DNA from: Candidatus Rubrimentiphilum sp.
Lineage (GTDB): Bacteria > Vulcanimicrobiota > Vulcanimicrobiia > Vulcanimicrobiales > Vulcanimicrobiaceae
Reading direction: 5' to 3'
Assembly (NCBI GenBank): GCA_035710515.1
Contig: DASTDE010000001.1
Location: 186,001-250,000, forward strand
Length of the DNA: 64,000 nt
Part shown: positions 8,152 to 15,451 of the stretch, piece by piece
How positions within the stretch are numbered: the stretch's first letter is position 1
Layout: every line of letters begins with the position of its first letter
Program-made: the position numbers and the translations under genes
Notes under the pieces: model-generated
Told to the model about the DNA's origin: nothing
The model's database searches: none
What the model saw: the letters and a program-made list of their open reading frames with translations, nothing else

Positions 8152-8436
8152 GTGCTCTCCATACCGGACATGGCGATTCTGGGCGTCCTGGCGCTGCTCG
8201 TTTTCGGCGAGAAGAAGCTTCCGGGCGTCATGCGCCAGGCCGGGCGCATCATGCGCGACGTGCAGAACACGTCGCAATCGTTCTTGCGCGAGATGGATCG
8301 CGCCGCCGATGTGAGCGAACCCATCCACTCGACCGTCGAGGTGCCGCCGGCCGATGTGCCGCTTGCCGATGTGCAGCCTACGGATGTGCCGCCCGCCGAC
8401 CCGCCGTCTGTCGCGCCACCTGAAAGGCCCGCATGA
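8152..8436 (+). CDS. Twin-arginine translocase TatA/TatB-family subunit
   Basis: 94 residues from GTG 8152. The N terminus (IPDMAILGVLALLVFGEKKLPGV) has the short membrane helix, hinge FGEKKLP and following amphipathic helix (RQAGRIMRDVQNTSQSFLREM) that define the Tat A/B/E family, which forms the protein-conducting assembly for folded proteins. The C-terminal third is a Pro/Ala-rich tail with imperfect repeats of the type PADVP. No tatC is in this window. It overlaps the downstream peptidase gene by four bases (ATGA). TatA and TatB cannot be told apart here. Confidence 0.85.
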   Translation: MLSIPDMAILGVLALLVFGEKKLPGVMRQAGRIMRDVQNTSQSFLREMDRAADVSEPIHSTVEVPPADVPLADVQPTDVPPADPPSVAPPERPA

Positions 8437-11240
8437 ATAGCTTCCACCGGACCGTACTCGCCGGCGCGATCTGCGCGATTTCGCTCACCGCATCAGCGGC
8501 CGCAGCGCAAAAGGCGCCGCTCGACTATAAAGTCTACGACGGTTGGAACCGCTTCGCCGGAGTCGCGATTTCACACGACGGCGCGTGGATGGCGTACGGC
8601 GTTGCGCCCGAGGACGGTGACGGCACGCTCGTCGTGCGCGACCTCGGCACCGGGCGCGAGATCCGCGAACCGCGCGGCAAGGCGCCGCTCTTTTCCGACA
8701 ATTCGCAAATCGTGTTTTATACGATCTCCTTAACCGCCGCCGAGCTCGATGCGGCACGCCGCGCGCACAAGCGGCCCGATCAACTTCCGAGGGAAGGCTT
8801 CGGCGTGCTCGTGCTTCCGTCGGGAACAGCGTTCACCGCCGATCGCGTGAAGAGATACGCGTTCGCCAAGCACGGATCGCAATTCGTTGCCTATCTGCAA
8901 GAGCCGGCGGCGCGTGCTTCAGCCTCACCCTCACCCGCGCCGAGCGCGAGCGCGTCGCCCGTTCCCGACAATAAGAAAAAGGCTGAGACGAGCACGTTGA
9001 TGCTGCGCGATATCGCCGCCGGCACGAGCGTGACGATTCCGTCGGTCAGCGAGTTCGCGATCTCCGATGACGAGCATTATCTTGCATACGCGACGGAGAC
9101 TACGGACGGCGCCGGCGACGGCGTGCACGTACGCGATCTGCGCAACGGCACAGTTGCAGACGTCGCAACGGGCAGCGGCCGGTACATCAAGCCGGCGTTC
9201 GCGCCTTCGACGGACAATTTAGCGTTTGTCACCGATCGCGCATCGTATTCAGAAGCGGCGCCGCACTTCGAAGTGTATCTGTGGAGTCCGGGAGCGGCAG
9301 CAGCGCACGCTATTGTGACCTCGACCTCTCGCGGATTGCCGTCAGGCTGGTCGCCGAGCGCCGATGGCGCGGTAACGTTTTCTAAAGACGGTCAGCGGCT
9401 GTTCGTCGGCGCGAACGTAGCGCCGACGCCGCTGCCTAAGAACACGCCGGATCCGATGCAGGTCGATCTCTGGAATTGGCACGACGGGCGCTTGCAGAGC
9501 GAGCAGAAGGTTGAAGCGGGCGACGATCGCACGCGCACGTACTTGGGCGTATATGATGTGGGCGCACAGCGTTACATACAGCTCGGTTCGCCGAACCTAG
9601 CAACGATAGAGACAAACGATAACGCGGCCTTCGCGCTTGGTCACAATGCGCTTCCCTATTTGGCGCAGCGTTCGTGGGATGATTTCTTCGATGACGAATA
9701 TGCGGTGTCGTTGCAGACCGGATCGAAACATCTTGTGTCGCGCCGTCAGCGTGAGGGCTGCGAACTTTCGCCGGCCGGCAAGTACGTGCTGTGTTACGAC
9801 CGTATCGCGCGTGCCTGGTACACGGTGCGCACGAGCGACTGGCACAAAACCTATCTTACGCGCAATTTAAAGGTGGCGTTTTACGACGAACTCGACGATC
9901 ACCCGGCTCCGCCGCCGCCCTACGGCTCCGCGGGCTGGCTCGACGGCGACCGGCGCGTGCTGCTCTTGGACCGGTATGACATTTGGTCCGTCGATCCGAA
10001 CGGCGCGAATGCGTACCGCCTGACGAACGGCTTCGGCCGCGCGAATGCGCTGCGGTTCGTTCCGGTGCAGCTCGATCCCGAAAAAACTTCGGTCGATCCC
10101 AACGCCGTGATGTACCTTTCAGCATTCAACGATCGCGCCAAGAGCAACGCGTTTTACCGCCTGGCAGATGCAAATAAAGCGGCGGCGCCGCAGGTGCTCT
10201 TCGCCGCACCCGAGGTTTTTGGAACTCTGCTAAAAGCGAAGAATGCCGGCCGCTACTTCTTTACGCGCCAGCGGTTCGCGCAATTTCCGGACTTCTGGTC
10301 GGCCGGCGCATCGCTCGCGCATCCCGCGCGCGTAACGAACATCAACCCGCAGGCGGCGAATTATCTCTGGGGCACCGAGCAGCTCGTGCATTACACGAGT
10401 CTCGAGGGCAAGCACCTCGACGGCATTCTGATTCTTCCCGAGAACTTCAATCCGAAGCGCAGGTATCCGATGCTGGTGTATTTCTACGAGCGCCTGGCCG
10501 ACACGCTGCATCGCTTTTACTCGCCGGCGCCTTCGACAGGCCCGGTTTTTGCGCGCTACGTCAGTAACGGGTACGTCGTATTACTTCCTGACATTGCATA
10601 CACGACCGGGCACCCCGGCCGCAATGCATACGATGCAGTCATGCCCGCCATCGATTCAGTCGTGCGGCGCGGCTTCATCGATACCAAACGCATCGGCGTG
10701 AGCGGCCACAGTTGGGGCGCCTATCAAATCGCGTACATTCTTACTCGCACTCACCGGTTTGCGGCTGCCGAAGCGGGCGCAGCCGTTGCCGATATGGTGA
10801 GCGCCTACGGCGGAATCCGCTGGGGATCCGGATTAGTCCGGGAGTTTCAATACGAGCAGAGCCAAAGCCGCATCGGTGCGACGCCGTGGGACAGGCCGGA
10901 TTTGTATCTGGAGAACTCCGCGCTATTCCATATTCGCAACGTGCGTACGCCGTATCTTACGATCGCTAACGACAACGACGACGCCGTGCCGTGGTATCAG
11001 GGCATCGAATTCTTCACTGCGCTGCGGCGGCTGAACCGCGAAGCGTATATGTTCAGCTTCAACGGCGAGTTTCATAATTTACGCGGACGCGAACAGCAGA
11101 AGTATTGGACCGTTCACTTCGACGAGTTCTTCGATCACTTCTTAAAAGGAAAGCCGGCGCCCCAGTGGATGACCAAAGGCGTCGACTACCTGCATCGCGG
11201 CGAGCGCAACGTGCGCCCGCTGTTCGGTGAAAAGCCCTAG
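8433..11240 (+). CDS. Secreted prolyl-oligopeptidase family (S9) peptidase
   Basis: 935 residues with a signal peptide (residues 1-25, ending SAAAA). A long beta-propeller region is followed by a C-terminal alpha/beta hydrolase domain from about residue 670. Catalytic triad as read: Ser in GVSGHSWGAYQ (about residue 760), Asp in NDNDDAVPW (about 848) and His in GEFHNLR (about 881). Members cleave short peptides or acyl-amino acids. A low-complexity Ala/Ser/Pro linker (about residues 155-180) is inserted in the propeller. Translation is coupled to the TatA-like gene, so a shared role in envelope peptide handling is possible, though inferential. Confidence 0.9.
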   Translation: MNSFHRTVLAGAICAISLTASAAAAQKAPLDYKVYDGWNRFAGVAISHDGAWMAYGVAPEDGDGTLVVRDLGTGREIREPRGKAPLFSDNSQIVFYTISLTAAELDAARRAHKRPDQLPREGFGVLVLPSGTAFTADRVKRYAFAKHGSQFVAYLQEPAARASASPSPAPSASASPVPDNKKKAETSTLMLRDIAAGTSVTIPSVSEFAISDDEHYLAYATETTDGAGDGVHVRDLRNGTVADVATGSGRYIKPAFAPSTDNLAFVTDRASYSEAAPHFEVYLWSPGAAAAHAIVTSTSRGLPSGWSPSADGAVTFSKDGQRLFVGANVAPTPLPKNTPDPMQVDLWNWHDGRLQSEQKVEAGDDRTRTYLGVYDVGAQRYIQLGSPNLATIETNDNAAFALGHNALPYLAQRSWDDFFDDEYAVSLQTGSKHLVSRRQREGCELSPAGKYVLCYDRIARAWYTVRTSDWHKTYLTRNLKVAFYDELDDHPAPPPPYGSAGWLDGDRRVLLLDRYDIWSVDPNGANAYRLTNGFGRANALRFVPVQLDPEKTSVDPNAVMYLSAFNDRAKSNAFYRLADANKAAAPQVLFAAPEVFGTLLKAKNAGRYFFTRQRFAQFPDFWSAGASLAHPARVTNINPQAANYLWGTEQLVHYTSLEGKHLDGILILPENFNPKRRYPMLVYFYERLADTLHRFYSPAPSTGPVFARYVSNGYVVLLPDIAYTTGHPGRNAYDAVMPAIDSVVRRGFIDTKRIGVSGHSWGAYQIAYILTRTHRFAAAEAGAAVADMVSAYGGIRWGSGLVREFQYEQSQSRIGATPWDRPDLYLENSALFHIRNVRTPYLTIANDNDDAVPWYQGIEFFTALRRLNREAYMFSFNGEFHNLRGREQQKYWTVHFDEFFDHFLKGKPAPQWMTKGVDYLHRGERNVRPLFGEKP

Positions 11241-11506
11241 ACGTTAAAGTTGCGGCGGATCTCCGTGATCCGTTCGTGCAGCATCTGCTTGGCTTGCGAT
11301 TGCAGCCGGCTCTTTTGATCCTCGGGCAGGCGTTGGAAGACCAAGTAGCCGGCGGCCGCGAGTACGCCGCCGAGCACGCCGACGAGCAGCGCTTTGCCGG
11401 CCTCGTTTGCGCCGAGGCTGTCAGGGTTCTGCGAATGCGCCCCGTTGTGGGCGTCGCCGGGGGACCACTGCTTCTCCGGCGGGATGGTACGGAAAGTTTC
11501 TGACAT
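11237..11506 (-). CDS. Small single-pass membrane protein
   Basis: 89 residues: a polar N-terminal half (Pro, Gln, His and Asn rich), one transmembrane helix at about residues 41-59 (LLVGVLGGVLAAAGYLVF), and a charged C-terminal helix (PEDQKSRLQSQAKQMLHERITEIRRNF, read here for pattern). No family recognised. A strong GGAG lies about eight bases before the ATG at 11506. It is convergent with and overlaps by four bases the end of the S9 peptidase gene. Confidence 0.65.
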   Translation of the reverse strand: MSETFRTIPPEKQWSPGDAHNGAHSQNPDSLGANEAGKALLVGVLGGVLAAAGYLVFQRLPEDQKSRLQSQAKQMLHERITEIRRNFNV

Positions 11507-11552
11507 GCCAGCTCCTTTTGTGGGTGCTTCTTACCCGCTTATACCTATCGGC

Positions 11553-11891
11553 CTAAGGTTCCGTTTCTTCGATGCAGCGGACGTGCTGCGGGTACTGCGA
11601 GGCGATCTGCTCGACCGCCAACCGCGCCGTATCCACGATGGCCTGGACCCGGTCGTCGTCGCGCAGCCGGTTCGGCCAGCGCAGGGAGAGCCTGCCGGAG
11701 CTCTGCGTCGCGTCCAGCGGCACCTTGACGTGCGCCTCAAGACCCAAGCGGGCCGCCTGTAGAATGCCCGAGACCGCCGCGCACACGAGCGAGAACTCGT
11801 CGGAACTGGTCTGCGGCAGCTCGACGTGACCCTCGGCAAAAACAGAGGACAGCCGTTGCCGGCTGTCCCTGCGAAATATTACTTCCATCAT
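11553..11891 (-). CDS. prp: Ribosomal-processing cysteine protease Prp
   Basis: 112 residues of the Prp/YsxB family, whose Staphylococcus member removes the N-terminal extension of ribosomal protein L27. The catalytic His is in AEGHVELP and the catalytic Cys in FSLVCAAVSGILQAA, with the conserved spacing of about 20 residues. The position directly after rplU is the classic rplU-prp-rpmA order, but no rpmA follows here. The two ATGs at the start and the AGGA ahead of them lie in a copy of the dispersed repeat, so the start region seems to be repeat-derived. Confidence 0.85.
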   Translation of the reverse strand: MMEVIFRRDSRQRLSSVFAEGHVELPQTSSDEFSLVCAAVSGILQAARLGLEAHVKVPLDATQSSGRLSLRWPNRLRDDDRVQAIVDTARLAVEQIASQYPQHVRCIEETEP

Positions 11892-11927
11892 CCTGAGAGT
11901 GTCATCCTGAGCCTGTCGAGGGCCGAG
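11886..11927 (-). repeat. Dispersed repeat, copy 2, carrying the prp ribosome-binding site
   Basis: The 37 bases between the rplU stop and the prp ATG consist of the repeat core. On the minus strand they read CTCGGCCCTCGACAGGCTCA, then GGATGACACTCTCAGGATG, with the TCAGGATGA motif occurring twice in tandem. The AGGA of the second motif is positioned as the Shine-Dalgarno sequence of prp, and the ATG of the motif is next to or part of the start. Confidence 0.8.
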
Positions 11928-12245
11928 CTAGGGAAGTTCGATCTTCGTAATCTGCACTTCGGCGAAGCGTTGGCGGTGGCCGGTCAACTTGCGGACGCGC
12001 TTCTTGGGCTTGTACTTGAAGACCAGAATCTTGCGGTCCTTATCCTGACGCAGCACCTTGCCTGTGACCGAGGCGCCCTTGACGAGCGGGGACCCGAGCG
12101 TCACCTTCTCGCCGCCCTTGCTGGCCAGCACGACGCGGTCGAAGGTCACGTTCTTCCCTACCTCGCCGTCGAGCAGGTCGCAGCGGATGACGTCACCCTC
12201 GGCGACCTTATACTGCTTGCCGCCGGTTTCGATAATCGCGTACAT
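11928..12245 (-). CDS. rplU: 50S ribosomal protein L21
   Basis: 105 residues, the standard size. MYAIIETGGKQYKVAEGD is the unmistakable L21 N terminus, and KVLRQDKDRKILVFKYKPKKR followed by TGHRQRFAEVQI is its RNA-binding C-terminal part (read in sections). L21 binds 23S rRNA early in assembly. A good promoter lies 10-40 bases upstream of the ATG. It heads an operon with prp, without rpmA. Confidence 0.97.
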   Translation of the reverse strand: MYAIIETGGKQYKVAEGDVIRCDLLDGEVGKNVTFDRVVLASKGGEKVTLGSPLVKGASVTGKVLRQDKDRKILVFKYKPKKRVRKLTGHRQRFAEVQITKIELP

Positions 12246-12254
12246 AACTTTGGA

Positions 12255-12283
12255 ACATTATCATCCGCCTCAGGCCCTGTCAA
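12255..12283 (-). promoter_or_regulatory. Sigma-70-type promoter of rplU
   Basis: On the minus strand a perfect -35 (TTGACA, 12283-12278) is followed 17 bases later by TAATGT (12260-12255), or 15 bases later by GATAAT. The likely transcript start is within 10 bases of the rplU ATG, so the leader is very short. Confidence 0.65.
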
Positions 12284-12295
12284 CGCAGCTCCAGC

Positions 12296-12324
12296 TTGAC
12301 CTCAGGCTGCCGATGGACTATATT
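12296..12324 (+). promoter_or_regulatory. Sigma-70-type promoter of the 12371-13954 operon
   Basis: TTGACC (12296-12301), a 17-base spacer and TATATT (12319-12324) form a near-consensus promoter. It is divergent from the rplU promoter, and the two -35 boxes lie only 12 bases apart, so the polymerases may compete. Confidence 0.75.
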
Positions 12325-12326
12325 TG

Positions 12327-12346
12327 ACAGAGAAGTCTGTAAAACA
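12327..12346 (+). promoter_or_regulatory. Possible operator immediately downstream of the promoter
   Basis: ACAGA-GAAG-TCTGT (12327-12340) is a perfect inverted repeat, overlapping a second small one (TGTAAAACA, 12338-12346). It sits at the expected transcript start. Its position suggests repression by the winged-helix protein encoded two genes downstream, which would be autoregulation. This is inference from position and symmetry. Confidence 0.4.
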
Positions 12347-12370
12347 GAGTAATCTAGACTGGAGTTTGGA

Positions 12371-12946
12371 ATGGAAAGCCTTACCGCCTCGCAGGCTCGC
12401 GAGCACATTGAAATGGTCGACCATATTTTGGCGCGCACGGAGCGCTCGCTGCAGGTGGGGGGAGAGTTCTTTGTCGTCTGGGGCCTGTTTTCGGCCGGTG
12501 TTACCCTGATGGCTCAGCTCGTCGCGGACAGGCGGCTGCCGCAGAGCTCGCTGTGGGTGCTGCCGGTGTTGCTGGCAGTCGCGATCGCGATCAGTGTAAT
12601 CCGCGGCGGGCAGCTGGGCCGGCGAAAGGACGGGCTCTCGCTCATTCAGCGCGAGTATTTTGCCGTACTTTGGATTTCATTGGGAGCCGCGATGTTCACG
12701 GACATTGCCGGCTACAGAATCTTCACGACGTGGGCGAGTTCCGCGATCTGGACTGTGGCAGCTGCGATCGTGCTGCTTTTCATTGCCACGCACGGAAACC
12801 GCCGGGCGCTCGCGGGCGGAATCATTTTGCTCCTCTCGCTGGCGGCGGCGAATTTTATGCCGGCATACACAGGATACGCGCTTTCAGCAGGGATGCTGTT
12901 CGGATACGCGGGTTTCGGTCTGGTTAGTCTAACGGCGCGCGACTAG
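12371..12946 (+). CDS. Multi-spanning membrane protein of unknown function
   Basis: 191 residues. A charged, helical N-terminal part (residues 1-28) is followed by about six hydrophobic segments. These pair as FFVVWGLFSAGVTLMAQLV, WVLPVLLAVAIAISVI, FAVLWISLGAAMFTDI, IWTVAAAIVLLFIAT, ALAGGIILLLSLAAA and LSAGMLFGYAGFGLVSL. No family recognised. The stop is one base from the start of the winged-helix regulator, a common arrangement for a membrane protein encoded with a small PadR/MarR-like regulator. Confidence 0.75.
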   Translation: MESLTASQAREHIEMVDHILARTERSLQVGGEFFVVWGLFSAGVTLMAQLVADRRLPQSSLWVLPVLLAVAIAISVIRGGQLGRRKDGLSLIQREYFAVLWISLGAAMFTDIAGYRIFTTWASSAIWTVAAAIVLLFIATHGNRRALAGGIILLLSLAAANFMPAYTGYALSAGMLFGYAGFGLVSLTARD

Positions 12947-12947
12947 C

Positions 12948-13232
12948 TTGGACGAACTGTTGCTCTCCAAAATTCGCCTCGGCGCGATTGCCGAGCTGTT
13001 GAACGCGGAATGGGTCACATTCAGCGAACTGCAGCAAGCGACGCAGACGACGCACGGCAACCTTGGTGCGCATCTCGCAAAGCTCGTCGAAGCGGGTTAT
13101 GTAGCCGAAGAAAAAGTCTTCGTGAAGCGGCGTCCGCAAACGCGGTACCGCTTGACGAAAGCCGGGCGTGCCGCCTTCGTGGAGCACGCTCGCGAAATGC
13201 AACGGTTGCTTGCGAAAGAGGCGGCTTCGTGA
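12948..13232 (+). CDS. Winged-helix transcriptional regulator
   Basis: 94 residues from TTG 12948. The pattern is that of the small winged-helix DNA-binding family (ArsR/MarR-like, PF13601 type): helix RLGAIAELLNA, recognition-type stretch TFSELQQATQTTHGNLGAHLAKLVEAGYV, then the wing KRRPQTRYRLTKAGRAAF (read in parts). It has no ligand-binding extension, so dimerisation is probably through the C-terminal helix. It most likely represses its own operon through the inverted repeat at 12327. Confidence 0.85.
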   Translation: MDELLLSKIRLGAIAELLNAEWVTFSELQQATQTTHGNLGAHLAKLVEAGYVAEEKVFVKRRPQTRYRLTKAGRAAFVEHAREMQRLLAKEAAS

Positions 13233-13954
13233 CCTCACCCTGGTGGTACCGCGGGCGAACCTATGTCTTTGCCGCGATCTATTTTGGCGGTTTCTTTTTC
13301 GGCGCGCTGGTATCCGTCGCGCTTCACGGACGGTATATACCGGCGGTTGTGGAGCTCGGCAACCGGCTCGGTCCAAATGGACGCATCGCATTGTTCGCTT
13401 TGGCAGCGCTCTGCGCCGCGATCTGTTACGTGCTGCGCGTGTGGGGTTCGAGCTACTTGCGCGCCGGCATCGTATGGAACGCGGATGCGCGCAGCGACAC
13501 GCTGCTGATCGCCGGTCCGTTCCGCTACGTGCGGAATCCGTTGTACCTTGGAAATACATTTCTGGCAGTCGCGGCCGGGCTCATGGCGCCGGTTGCCGGC
13601 TGCGTGTTCATTATCATAGCGAACGTCGTGTTCGTCATTGCGCTGGGCCGGCATGAAGAAGTGATCCTGGAACGTACGTACGGCGAGCGCTTCCGCGCCT
13701 ATGCCGCGCAGGTGCCCTCGCTCGTGCCGCGTTTGACTCCCGTCGCGGCTCAAGGCGATGTGAAACCCTCGCTCGTGCAGGGCCTACTTTCGGAAGTCTT
13801 CACCGGCGCGATACTGCTCGGCATCATTCTCGCCGTCGTCGACCAAAGGCGCGGCGGTCTCGATTTCTTCGTCTTGTACGTGGGCGGGATCATCGCGCAA
13901 CGCATGATCGCTCGCGCGCAACGCCCTCCGGTGCAGGCGGGCACTTCGCCCTAA
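13229..13954 (+). CDS. Isoprenylcysteine carboxyl methyltransferase-like membrane methyltransferase
   Basis: 241 residues from GTG 13229, which overlaps the regulator stop (GTGA). Several hydrophobic helices precede the ICMT/PEMT signature GPFRYVRNPLYLGN (about residues 95-108), followed by ALGRHEEVILERTYGERFRAY, the second half of the AdoMet-binding C terminus (read in parts). The His usual in RHP is Asn (RNP). Bacterial members methylate small lipids or isoprenoid thiols; the substrate is unknown. There are extra C-terminal helices (EVFTGAILLGIILAVV and LDFFVLYVGGIIAQRM). Confidence 0.8.
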   Translation: MTSPWWYRGRTYVFAAIYFGGFFFGALVSVALHGRYIPAVVELGNRLGPNGRIALFALAALCAAICYVLRVWGSSYLRAGIVWNADARSDTLLIAGPFRYVRNPLYLGNTFLAVAAGLMAPVAGCVFIIIANVVFVIALGRHEEVILERTYGERFRAYAAQVPSLVPRLTPVAAQGDVKPSLVQGLLSEVFTGAILLGIILAVVDQRRGGLDFFVLYVGGIIAQRMIARAQRPPVQAGTSP

Positions 13955-13969
13955 GGCAAATAGCGCGCA

Positions 13970-15451
13970 ATGCGCGCGTCTCGAATCGGCTTTGTTGTAT
14001 GGGGCGCCGTCGTACTTGTGACGGTGCTTCGCGCGATCTTTGACGCGACGCTGCCGCTGACCGGCGACGAAGCATATTATTGGGAGTGGAGCCGGAGGCT
14101 TGCCGGCGGCTATGTCGATCATCCACCGGCTGTGGCATTCGCGATCGCGGCGTTTGCGTGGCTCGGCCGCACGCCGTTCGCGGTTCGGTTGCCGTTTGTT
14201 CTCTGCGGCCTCGGCACGGCGATCGCGGCCGCGGGCGCCGCGAACGTTCTCAGCGGCGATCGGCGCGCCGGATGGATCGCGGCGCTGGCGGTCTCGCTGG
14301 CACCATGGCTGATCGTGGCGTTCGGGATGGTAAGTCCCGACGGGCCGTTCGCATTGGCATGGGCGCTCACACTGTACTGTGCGGCGCGCGCATTTCGCGG
14401 CCGTTCGTGGCAATGGTTCGTCCTGCTTGGAGTTGCGCTGGGTTTCGCGTTGCTGTCGCGATTCTTCGCGGTGGCTTTGGCCGCCGGTTTGGTTGCGGCG
14501 GTCTGCGCGAAACCGTATCGCGCATTGTGGCCGCGTTTGGCAGTGTCGTTGGCAGTCGCGTGCCTGGTCTGGTCGCCGTTCCTAATTTGGAACGCCTCGC
14601 ATGATTGGATTTCGTTCACGTTCGCAATCGTGCAGCGCCACGAACCGCAATTTCAGTTGGTACGCCCGCTAATCGTTTATCTCGAGGCCGCATTCGCATT
14701 CTCGCCGGGCCTTTGGATTGCCGCGACAATCGTAGCCGCGCGCTCGAAGGAACCGCTGGTTACCTGGACGGCGGTGCCGCTCTGCGTCGCGCTGCTGCTG
14801 CTTGCGTTGCGCGAACGCGTCGAGATCTACTGGTTCATCGGCCCATTTATCTCGCTGGCCGTCGGGCTTGGGGTCGCGTTTGTGCAGTGGTCGCCGCAGG
14901 CGCAAAGACGTCGCGGAGCGTGGATATTTGCGCCGGCGGTTCTGTTGAGCGCACTGGTCTTTTTCGCGGGGATCTGGCCAGGAGTTGTCTACGCGGGCGT
15001 GCGTCATGCGGGAGTGAAACTCAGCGACGGCGGGCCGTTTGAAATGTTCACGTATCGCCCGCTGGCCAAAGATGTACGGGCAATCACGCAAGCACGCGGC
15101 GCTTATGCCATGACCGACGGATACGGTTTTTCGTCGCTGCTGGATTTTTACGGCGAGCTGCGGCCCGTCCTAATCGGCTATGACGCGCAGGGACAAGAGG
15201 CGTTACGCTGGTTCGGCGATCGCGACCGGCCTCAGCGCATGCTCTTCGTCGACAAAATTCCGTTGGCGCAGCGAACCGATTTTCAAAAACAACTTGCGCT
15301 GGCCTGCGCGCGCGTGGTCCCGGGTCCGGTGCTGCGATATCCGCTGGCGGGCAGCGATCGCAGCGTTCCTCCGCGGCCGTATTATACGACGTGGTGCGAG
15401 GGCATGAAACCGGACGCGATGGCGATCTTGCGCTGGCAAGCTAAGACTTAG
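13970..15451 (+). CDS. GT39-family (ArnT/PMT-like) glycosyltransferase
   Basis: 493 residues with about ten to twelve membrane helices. The first periplasmic loop carries the family signature: TGDEAYYWEWSRRL, with the catalytic Asp-Glu pair, then YVDHPP. Such enzymes transfer a sugar from a polyprenyl-phosphate donor to lipid or protein on the periplasmic side. The C-terminal soluble part begins around residue 345. The donor and acceptor cannot be inferred. It begins 15 bases after the methyltransferase, so it belongs to the same operon, which makes lipid modification a reasonable common theme. Confidence 0.87.
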   Translation: MRASRIGFVVWGAVVLVTVLRAIFDATLPLTGDEAYYWEWSRRLAGGYVDHPPAVAFAIAAFAWLGRTPFAVRLPFVLCGLGTAIAAAGAANVLSGDRRAGWIAALAVSLAPWLIVAFGMVSPDGPFALAWALTLYCAARAFRGRSWQWFVLLGVALGFALLSRFFAVALAAGLVAAVCAKPYRALWPRLAVSLAVACLVWSPFLIWNASHDWISFTFAIVQRHEPQFQLVRPLIVYLEAAFAFSPGLWIAATIVAARSKEPLVTWTAVPLCVALLLLALRERVEIYWFIGPFISLAVGLGVAFVQWSPQAQRRRGAWIFAPAVLLSALVFFAGIWPGVVYAGVRHAGVKLSDGGPFEMFTYRPLAKDVRAITQARGAYAMTDGYGFSSLLDFYGELRPVLIGYDAQGQEALRWFGDRDRPQRMLFVDKIPLAQRTDFQKQLALACARVVPGPVLRYPLAGSDRSVPPRPYYTTWCEGMKPDAMAILRWQAKT

